From IMG/VR virus record IMGVR_UViG_3300025168_014151, positions 1-21,851 of that record: 21,851 nt of DNA; one strand, given 5' to 3'. Made by a program: the position numbers and the translations under genes. Numbering within the stretch: position 1 is the stretch's first letter; each line of letters begins with the position of its first letter. The notes below the pieces were generated by a model, which saw only the letters and a program-made list of their open reading frames with translations, made no database searches and was not told the origin of the DNA. Source of the stretch: a virus. Positions 15,961-21,851 of this stretch are shown piece by piece.

Positions 15961-16700
15961 AAATATTAATTATAGGAGATAGTTGTATAGATAAATTTAT
16001 ATATGGGGAATGTAATAGAATTTGCCCAGAAGCTCCAGTTCCTGTTTTTAATCCAATTAAGTCTACTACTAATGGTGGTATGGCAAAAAATGTTTTTAAT
16101 AATTTAAAAAGTTTAAGTTCTAATTTAAATATAGATTTTATATCAAATTCAAATTTAATTACTAAAACTAGGTTAGTTGATATTAAAACTAATCAAATGT
16201 TATTAAGAATAGATGACAATGATACATGCCCTGGGTTTACAGGTTTAGATAAGTTAGAGGATTATAATGCAGTTATTATTAGTGATTATAATAAGGGTTT
16301 TTTAAATAAAAATGATATTAAATTTTTAATTAATAAATATCCACTTTCGTTTATTGACTCTAAAAAAACGTTTGGTAAATGGATTAATAAAGCTTCATTT
16401 ATAAAAATTAATGAATCTGAATATAATAAAAATAAAGAAAATTTAATTGATTATAAAGGACAATTAATTGTTACTTTAGGAGAAAAAGGAGTTAAATGGA
16501 ATAATTTATTATACCCTCCATCTAGGCAAGCAGAAGTATCCGATTTGTCAGGAGCAGGTGATACATTTTTTGCAAGTTTTATTTATAAATATCTTAAAAC
16601 TGAATCAATATCTTCGAGTATTAATTTTGCACAAGATTGTGCTTTAGAAGTAGTAGAAAAAAAAGGCGTAGTAATAGTTAAAAATGATTTGGATACTTAG
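15957..16700 (+). CDS. rfaE1: HldE N-domain-like PfkB sugar kinase (heptose-7-phosphate kinase type)
   Basis: This 247-residue ribokinase/PfkB-family enzyme has the opening GDSCIDKFIYGECNRICPEA with PVPV (7-30), which is specific to the kinase half of HldE (GDxMLDRYxxGxxxRISPEAPVPV). NGGMAKNV (39-46), SDYNKG (109-114), IKINESE (149-155), VTLGEKG (172-178) and SGAGDTF (198-204, catalytic D202) follow in family order. It would phosphorylate D-glycero-D-manno-heptose 7-phosphate at C1 using ATP. It is shorter than the cellular domain (about 310-320 residues), mainly through trimming after residue 50, but the catalytic motifs remain. It closes the four-gene set; the replication-gene promoter follows within 10 bases. 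Confidence 0.8.
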   Translation: MKILIIGDSCIDKFIYGECNRICPEAPVPVFNPIKSTTNGGMAKNVFNNLKSLSSNLNIDFISNSNLITKTRLVDIKTNQMLLRIDDNDTCPGFTGLDKLEDYNAVIISDYNKGFLNKNDIKFLINKYPLSFIDSKKTFGKWINKASFIKINESEYNKNKENLIDYKGQLIVTLGEKGVKWNNLLYPPSRQAEVSDLSGAGDTFFASFIYKYLKTESISSSINFAQDCALEVVEKKGVVIVKNDLDT

Positions 16701-16706
16701 TTACTA

Positions 16707-16726
16707 TTTCGTATATTGTGCGCACA
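16707..16726 (+). promoter_or_regulatory. Candidate early/middle promoter with a palindromic operator-like site
   Basis: The third exact TTTCGTATATT lies at 16707-16717, 43 bases before the ssDNA-binding-protein ATG. It runs directly into a perfect 10-base palindrome, TGTGCGCACA (16717-16726), which is GC-rich against a very AT-rich background. The palindrome would cover the expected transcription start, a natural place for a repressor or activator. The other two copies of the motif lack this palindrome. Function is inferred from position. Confidence 0.58.
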
Positions 16727-16760
16727 TTAATAAAAGTTATAATTAAAATTAGTTACATTT

Positions 16761-17591
16761 ATGGATTTATCAAAACTTAAACAGAAATTGGATACCCTCC
16801 AATCAAAACCACAGGGTGGTCAAAAGACCGATTACACAACAATTTTTTGGAGACCTACAGTAGGTAAACAACAAATTAGAATTGTACCATCAGCGTATGA
16901 TTCATCTAACCCATTTACAGAACTTAAGTTCTATTATGGTATTACAAATAAAGTTATGATTTCACCTTTAAATTTTGGTGAAAAAGACCCAATTTCTCTA
17001 TTTGCTGGGAAGCTACGTGAAGGAGAGTATAACAAAGAAAATTATGTACTAGCTAAAAAATTAGATGCTAAAAACCGTATTTTTGTTCCTGTAGTAGTAC
17101 GTGGAGAAGAAGATAAAGGTGTTAGATTATGGCAATTTGGTAAGTTAGTATATGAAGAATTATTAGCTCTTGCTGTTGATGATGAAATTGGAGATTATAC
17201 TGATATTGTAGGTGGTAGAGATCTTACAGTAGAAACAGTAGGACCAGAAGCAACTGGTACTCCTTATAATAAATCATCAGTACGTGTTAGATTAAAAACG
17301 TCTGCACTTAGTGAAGATGCTTCATTAGTAGAAAAATGGGGTAATGATCAACCTAACCCTAAGGAATTATTTAAAAGGTTCACATTTGATGAAATGAAAT
17401 CAGCATTAGAACAGTGGCTATCACCAGAAGAAGATGATTCAGAAGAGGTGGTTACAACACCAGTTGCTACCCAACCTTCTACTAGTTTTAGCTTAGATAC
17501 TTCAAAAGCTAAACAAAGTAAAGTAGATCAATTTGATTCTTTATTTGATAGTAAGGATAGTGGTAATAAAGTTGATGATCTACCTTTCTAA
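16761..17591 (+). CDS. ssb: Single-stranded DNA-binding protein, T4 gp32-like
   Basis: This 276-residue protein has a basic N-terminal helix (MDLSKLKQKLDTLQSK), comparable to the cooperativity segment of gp32, then a beta-rich OB-type core starting FWRPTVGKQQIRIVPS (29-44), with FVPVVVRGEEDKGVRLWQFG near 108-127. An acidic linker (EEDDSEEVV) leads to a tail ending KVDDLPF, the kind of acidic, hydrophobic-tipped C-terminus SSBs use to bind replication partners. It has no cysteines at all, so the zinc site of T4 gp32 is absent. It leads the replication operon and lies 2 bases before uvsX, matching their joint role in strand exchange and replication. Start: ATG in an ATTTATG context. Confidence 0.82.
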   Translation: MDLSKLKQKLDTLQSKPQGGQKTDYTTIFWRPTVGKQQIRIVPSAYDSSNPFTELKFYYGITNKVMISPLNFGEKDPISLFAGKLREGEYNKENYVLAKKLDAKNRIFVPVVVRGEEDKGVRLWQFGKLVYEELLALAVDDEIGDYTDIVGGRDLTVETVGPEATGTPYNKSSVRVRLKTSALSEDASLVEKWGNDQPNPKELFKRFTFDEMKSALEQWLSPEEDDSEEVVTTPVATQPSTSFSLDTSKAKQSKVDQFDSLFDSKDSGNKVDDLPF

Positions 17592-17593
17592 AT

Positions 17594-18667
17594 ATGGCGA
17601 AAAAAATATCAAAGTCTCTTTCGGCAGCAGTGTCTGCCGAAATTAAGAGCAAATTTGATCTAAATAAATTTAAATCATCCAAAGGTTTAGATAAAAACGT
17701 CAAATTTAAGGAACAAAAATGGATACCACTATCCCCAGCTTTTCAAGCAATCGCAGGAGTACCTGGTATACCAATGGGACACATTTCATTACTTAGAGGA
17801 CATTCAGATACAGGTAAAACTACAGCACTATTAGAAGCAGCGGTTTCATCACAAAATATGGGTCAACTTCCTGTATTTATTATTACTGAAATGAAATGGA
17901 ATTGGGAACATGCAGCTCAAATGGGTTTAAAAGTTAAACTTATTAAAGATGATGAAGGTAATGTTATTGACTATGAAGGAAACTTTATTTATGTTGATAG
18001 AGAAACTTTACATACAATTGAAGACGTAGCAGCATTTATAATGGATTTACAAAATGAACAGAAAAAAGGTAATTTACCTTATGATCTAACATTTTTCTGG
18101 GATTCTATTGGTTCTATCCCTTGTGCAATGTCAGTTGAAAAGTTAAAAAATAACAATGAATGGAATGCAGGAGCAATGTCAACACAATTTGGTAATACAG
18201 TTAACCAAAGTATTGTAATGTCTCGTAAAGAATCTTCACCTTATACTAATACATTAATTGCAGTTAATAAAGTTTGGACAGCAAAAGCAGAATCACCTAT
18301 GGGTCAACCAAAAATGATGAACAAAGGTGGAATGGCAATGTGGTATGATGCTACATTTGTAGTTACATTTGGAAACATTTCAAATGCTGGTACATCAAAA
18401 ATTAAAGCAATTAAAGGTGGTATGCAAGTAGAATGGGGTAAAAGAACAAATTTACAGATCGATAAAAACCACGTTAATGGTATGCAATCAAGAGGTAAAA
18501 TTGTTATGACAAACCATGGTTTTATACAAGATACAGATAAAGATAAAAATGCTTATAAAAAAGAGCATGCCGATGAATGGTCTAAAATCCTAGGAGGAGG
18601 AACATTTAAGATTGTAGAAGATGAACAAGATGTAACACCTGTACTTTACGACGTACAAGACTTATAA
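17594..18667 (+). CDS. uvsX: UvsX/RecA-type recombinase
   Basis: This 357-residue RecA-family protein has Walker A GHSDTGKTT (69-77), a PVFIITEMKWNW strand with the likely catalytic Glu (E99), Walker B LTFFWDSIGS (165-174), and a typical GGMAMWYDATFVV and GKRTNLQIDKNH core. It would form filaments on ssDNA and drive strand invasion for repair and recombination-dependent replication, with the SSB encoded just upstream. Its length is close to that of T4 UvsX (about 390). The N-terminal 45 residues are basic, as expected of the polymerisation region. It starts 2 bases after the ssb stop, so the two are co-translated. Confidence 0.85.
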   Translation: MAKKISKSLSAAVSAEIKSKFDLNKFKSSKGLDKNVKFKEQKWIPLSPAFQAIAGVPGIPMGHISLLRGHSDTGKTTALLEAAVSSQNMGQLPVFIITEMKWNWEHAAQMGLKVKLIKDDEGNVIDYEGNFIYVDRETLHTIEDVAAFIMDLQNEQKKGNLPYDLTFFWDSIGSIPCAMSVEKLKNNNEWNAGAMSTQFGNTVNQSIVMSRKESSPYTNTLIAVNKVWTAKAESPMGQPKMMNKGGMAMWYDATFVVTFGNISNAGTSKIKAIKGGMQVEWGKRTNLQIDKNHVNGMQSRGKIVMTNHGFIQDTDKDKNAYKKEHADEWSKILGGGTFKIVEDEQDVTPVLYDVQDL

Positions 18668-18675
18668 ACTAAAAC

Positions 18676-19716
18676 ATGAAGCATAAAGAATTATTTAGCC
18701 TGCTGGACAGTGTTCAGGAGGATCAGGAAGAGACTATACAAAAAAAACATGATAGAGTACTAATTTTAGATGGTTTAAATCTATTTTTTAGAAACTTTGC
18801 TATGATGAATATGGTTAATCCTGATGGAGTTCACATTGGTGGGTTAGGTGGGTTCTTCCGTTCTTTAGGTGCTATGATTAGACAAACTAATCCAACTTCT
18901 GTTTATGTGGTATTCGATGGAGCGGGTTCAACTACCAACCGAAAGAATCTGCTCTCCGAATACAAAGGAACAAGAAATTTACAACGAATTACAAATTGGG
19001 AAGCATTTGATAATATTGAGGAAGAACATGACTCAAAAATTGACCAAATAGTGCGTATAATTCAATATTTAAAGCTATTACCTGTTAAAACCACCATACT
19101 CGATAAAGTTGAAGCTGATGACATTATAGCCGTGTTAGCTGAAAAACTAGTAAAAAAACATAATTCAACTTGTTTTATAGTATCTAGTGATAAAGATTTC
19201 CTACAGTTAGTAACTGATAAAATTATTGTATATAGACCAATGGAAAAAGAGTATTATACTCCAAAGGTTGTAGAAGAAAAAATTGGTGTATTACCTTCAA
19301 ATTTTATTTTACATAAAACACTATTAGGAGATAATTCAGATAATATTAAAGGTATTAAAGGTTTAGGTGCTAAGGGCATATTTAAAAAATTCCCGGAATT
19401 AAAAACAGAAGAATTAACACTTCAAGATATTTTCGATATATCTGCTAGGAAATTTAAAGAACACGTTGTATATTCACGCATAGTTCAGGAACAAGATAGA
19501 ATTGAAACTAATTATAAGGTTATGGATTTAAGTGTTCCAATGATAGATGAAAAAGGGAAAAAACATATAGATAATTTAATAATAGAAGATTTTCCTGAAC
19601 ATAACCCTGAAATGTTTATCCAATTTTATAATGAAGATAAACTAGGTGGAATGATTAGAAATTTAGAAACATGGTTAAAAGATATATTTTCACAATTTAA
19701 AGGTTATAAAGATTGA
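18676..19716 (+). CDS. 5'-3' exonuclease / RNase H (FEN-like)
   Basis: This 346-residue protein has the PIN/FEN fold: ILDGLNLFFRN (D32), VYVVFDGAGS (D81), KVEADDIIAVLAEK (E146, D148, D149), VSSDKDFLQL (D172, D174), LLGDNSDNIKGIKGLGAKG (D219, D222, then the helix-hairpin motif near 226-234). The full set of acidic residues for a two-metal site is present. It corresponds to the N-terminal domain of Pol I and to T4 RNase H, and would remove RNA primers and 5' flaps. Together with the polymerase gene at 13143, which lacks this domain, it shows a split Pol I set-up. It starts 8 bases after uvsX; its stop codon overlaps the start of the helicase gene by 4 bases. Confidence 0.87.
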   Translation: MKHKELFSLLDSVQEDQEETIQKKHDRVLILDGLNLFFRNFAMMNMVNPDGVHIGGLGGFFRSLGAMIRQTNPTSVYVVFDGAGSTTNRKNLLSEYKGTRNLQRITNWEAFDNIEEEHDSKIDQIVRIIQYLKLLPVKTTILDKVEADDIIAVLAEKLVKKHNSTCFIVSSDKDFLQLVTDKIIVYRPMEKEYYTPKVVEEKIGVLPSNFILHKTLLGDNSDNIKGIKGLGAKGIFKKFPELKTEELTLQDIFDISARKFKEHVVYSRIVQEQDRIETNYKVMDLSVPMIDEKGKKHIDNLIIEDFPEHNPEMFIQFYNEDKLGGMIRNLETWLKDIFSQFKGYKD

Positions 19717-21086
19717 CACTAAATAGCATAAATCAGTACGGACACGAATTTCAAATAAAGGTTTTATCATCTTTATTAACTCATAAAGAGTTTTTAGTTA
19801 ATATACATGATATAATTTCTGATGAATATTTTGAAAACCCAGCACAAAAATGGGCTATAAAGGAAATATTAAAATATTATGACAAATATCATACTACACC
19901 TTCATTAGATATACTAAAAGTAGAATTATTAAAGGTAGATAATGAAGTATTACAATTATCTATAAAAGAACAATTAAAATTAGCCTTTGTTACTTCTGAT
20001 GAAGATTTAGAATATGTACAAGAAGAATTTACAAATTTTTGTAAAAACCAACAATTAAAAAAAGCTTTAATGTCTTCTGTTGATATGTTAAAAGCAGGGG
20101 ATTATGATGGAATTCGTTTTTTAGTTGATAGCGCATTAAAAGCAGGACAAGATAAAAATTTAGGACATGAATATATTAAGGATATTGAAGAACGTTATAG
20201 AGAAAATTCAAGAGAAACTGTTCCTACCCCTTGGCCTAAAATTGACCAATTATTGCAGGGTGGACTTGGAAATGGAGATTTTGGTCTCATATTTGGTAAT
20301 CCAGGAGGTGGTAAATCTTGGTCATTAGTAGCTATAGGAGGACATGCAGTTAGATTAGGATATAATGTACTTCATTATACTTTAGAATTGGGAGAAGAAT
20401 ATGTTGGAAAAAGATATGATGCTTTCTTTACTAAAATTCCGGTTAATAAAGTAGATTCGCATAGAGACAAAATTGAAGATATAATACCTCAATTACCAGG
20501 TCAACTTATTATCAAAGAATATCCCACAGGAAGGGCATCAGTTTCAACAATTGAATCACATATTGCGAAAAGCACAAGTATGGGAGTTAAACCCGATTTA
20601 GTAATAATTGATTATGTAGATCTTCTTTCATCAAGAAAAACAAATAGAGAGCGTAAGGATGAAATTGATGATATTTATACAAGTACTAAAGGATTAGCTA
20701 GACAGCTTAACATACCAATTTGGTCGGTTTCTCAAGTTAATCGTGCAGGAGCCCAGGATAAAGTTATCCAAGGAGATAAAGCAGCAGGATCGTATGATAA
20801 AATTATGATAACTGATTTTTGTATGTCTTTATCTCGTAAAAAAGAAGATAAAGTAAATAACACAGGTAGATTTCATTTGATGAAAAATAGATATGGTATG
20901 GATGGGATTACATTTGGTATTCAAGCTGATACTTCAACGGGACATTTTGTTATAAAAGATGAATATGTTGAAGGAAACGAAGATGAAAACTTACCAACTC
21001 AGTCTCGTTCAAATAAATTTGATACAGATGTAGATAAGTTTGATAAACAGTTATTAAGAAAAAAGTTTTTTGAATTAGAAAAATAA
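19713..21086 (+). CDS. Replicative DNA helicase, DnaB/T4 gp41-like
   Basis: This 457-residue protein has an N-terminal helical domain of DnaB type (FQIKVLSSLLTHKEF, SLDILKVEL) and a C-terminal RecA-fold motor. The motor has Walker A FGNPGGGKS (194-202), LHYTLELGEE (catalytic E225), Walker B LVIIDYVDLL (296-305) and SVSQVNRAG before the final loop (SRKKEDKVNNTGRFHLMKNR), with K and R residues suited to act as the arginine finger. It would unwind the fork as a hexamer. The start is TTG at 19713, overlapping the exonuclease stop (TTGA); no in-frame ATG occurs until well into the protein, and the N-terminal domain is needed for the family match. The primase partner is not in the window. Confidence 0.87.
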   Translation: MTLNSINQYGHEFQIKVLSSLLTHKEFLVNIHDIISDEYFENPAQKWAIKEILKYYDKYHTTPSLDILKVELLKVDNEVLQLSIKEQLKLAFVTSDEDLEYVQEEFTNFCKNQQLKKALMSSVDMLKAGDYDGIRFLVDSALKAGQDKNLGHEYIKDIEERYRENSRETVPTPWPKIDQLLQGGLGNGDFGLIFGNPGGGKSWSLVAIGGHAVRLGYNVLHYTLELGEEYVGKRYDAFFTKIPVNKVDSHRDKIEDIIPQLPGQLIIKEYPTGRASVSTIESHIAKSTSMGVKPDLVIIDYVDLLSSRKTNRERKDEIDDIYTSTKGLARQLNIPIWSVSQVNRAGAQDKVIQGDKAAGSYDKIMITDFCMSLSRKKEDKVNNTGRFHLMKNRYGMDGITFGIQADTSTGHFVIKDEYVEGNEDENLPTQSRSNKFDTDVDKFDKQLLRKKFFELEK

Positions 21087-21103
21087 CAATTTAAATTAAA
21101 ACA

Positions 21104-21851
21104 ATGGCAAAAACCTCATTATTACAAGAAAGAATAGTATATAAACCCTTCGAATACCCGGAGGCTTTTGATTTTTATATGAAACAACAACAAGCACATT
21201 GGCTTTGGACAGAAGTACCAATGATGGCGGATGTTAATGATTGGAAACAAAATCTATCAGAAACCGAAAAAAATATTATAGGTTCTATTCTTAAAGGATT
21301 TGCCCAAACCGAAACAGTAGTAAATGATTATTGGACACAATTAGTTACAAAATGGTTTAGAAAACCTGAAATTATTGCAATGGCTGTAACTTTTGGTTGT
21401 TTTGAAACTATTCATGCTGAGGCTTATTCATTATTAAATGAAGAATTAGGATTAGATAATTTTGCTGAGTTTTTAGAAGATGAAACAACAATGGCTAAAA
21501 TTGATGCCCTAATGAAAGTTAGAGATTCTCATGATGGAACTCCTGATTGGCATGAAAGAGCTAAATCATTAGCAATTTTTTCTGCATTTACAGAAGGTGT
21601 AAATTTATTTTCTTCATTTGCTGTTTTATTATCTTTTAAATTACAAAATAAACTTAAAGGAGTAGGACAAATAGTTGAATGGAGTATTAGAGATGAATCT
21701 TTACATTCAAATGCGGGTTGTTGGTTATTCAGAACTTTACTAAAAGAACACCCAGAATATGATACACCTGAATTAAAATTACAAATTGAAGAAGCAGCTC
21801 ATTTATCTTTAAAATTAGAATTAGATTTTATAAATAAAGTTTATGAAATGG
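21104..21851 (+). CDS. nrdB: Ribonucleotide reductase class I small subunit NrdB (3' truncated by window edge)
   Basis: The first 249 residues of a class I R2 protein are present; the rest lies beyond the window. Metal-site residues are in place: E70 (FAQTET, at the D84 position of E. coli), E101 and H104 (FETIHAEAY), E164 (FTEGVN), E198 and H201 (RDESLH). Y108 lies four residues after H104, where E. coli R2 has its radical Tyr122, so this is a tyrosyl-radical type enzyme rather than the Tyr-less class Ic. It makes dNTPs from NDPs with the large subunit NrdA, which is probably encoded next. Start: ATG 17 bases after the helicase stop, in an A-rich leader without a Shine-Dalgarno sequence. Confidence 0.92.
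   Translation, partial: MAKTSLLQERIVYKPFEYPEAFDFYMKQQQAHWLWTEVPMMADVNDWKQNLSETEKNIIGSILKGFAQTETVVNDYWTQLVTKWFRKPEIIAMAVTFGCFETIHAEAYSLLNEELGLDNFAEFLEDETTMAKIDALMKVRDSHDGTPDWHERAKSLAIFSAFTEGVNLFSSFAVLLSFKLQNKLKGVGQIVEWSIRDESLHSNAGCWLFRTLLKEHPEYDTPELKLQIEEAAHLSLKLELDFINKVYEM

Noticed and set aside
17509-17703. Minus-strand ORF across the ssb-uvsX junction
   Set aside because: It is antisense to the conserved acidic tail and the uvsX start; no supporting signal.
1-21851. Search for tRNA genes, CRISPR arrays, insertion sequences or att sites
   Set aside because: No cloverleaf, regular repeat-spacer pattern, transposase or integrase was seen. The gaps between genes are too short for most of these.

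Overview
The window is a densely packed, strongly AT-rich stretch of a lytic, tailed, contractile-tail bacteriophage genome related to the T4 superfamily. Every gene I can support lies on the + strand, and no intergenic gap exceeds about 135 bases. The two edge genes (a tail tube protein on the left, NrdB on the right) run off the window. Nearly every start codon lacks a Shine-Dalgarno sequence. It is instead preceded by an A/T-rich leader, and 10 of the starts read TTATG. That pattern is typical of Bacteroidota and their phages, so a Bacteroidota host is my best inference. A separate family A DNA polymerase and a separate 5'-3' exonuclease in a T4-type genome also recall the Rhodothermus phage RM378 arrangement. 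No tRNA, CRISPR array, insertion sequence or integrase is visible.

Layout. (1) 2-472: 3' part of a gp19-like tail tube gene, closed by a UUCG-tetraloop terminator. (2) 604-1407: a RadA-like RecA-fold ATPase with its own promoter, bounded downstream by a second, nearly identical terminator; it sits as an insulated cassette inside the tail genes. (3) 1508-13107: tail and baseplate genes: gp26-like baseplate protein, an overlapping gp51-position protein, the tape measure protein, a small protein, a 774-residue baseplate protein, a LysM/gp53-like wedge protein, a 1522-residue hub protein with a C-terminal amidase, and a 286-residue protein of unknown function. Several are preceded by the motif TAT(T/G)TATAATAAA, a candidate late promoter. 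(4) 13143-14862: a compact, divergent family A DNA polymerase and an overlapping unknown gene. (5) 14872-16700: four tightly coupled sugar-nucleotide genes (HldE-type adenylyltransferase, HAD phosphatase, cupin, HldE-type kinase) resembling most of the ADP-heptose pathway. (6) 16761-21851: ssDNA-binding protein, UvsX recombinase, 5'-3' exonuclease, DnaB-like helicase and ribonucleotide reductase small subunit.

How it fits together. The exact 11-mer TTTCGTATATT precedes only DNA-metabolism genes (604, 13143, 16761). The TATNTATAATAAA motif precedes only virion genes (1508, 2546, 4797, 12247). This suggests two temporal promoter classes interleaved on one strand. The replication genes would form the core of a replisome and recombination system, NrdB would supply dNTPs, and the tail genes build a contractile tail carrying its own cell-wall amidase. 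The heptose cassette follows the polymerase without a visible promoter of its own, so it is probably co-expressed with replication genes. It would make an activated sugar whose acceptor (host envelope, virion protein or DNA) is not encoded here.
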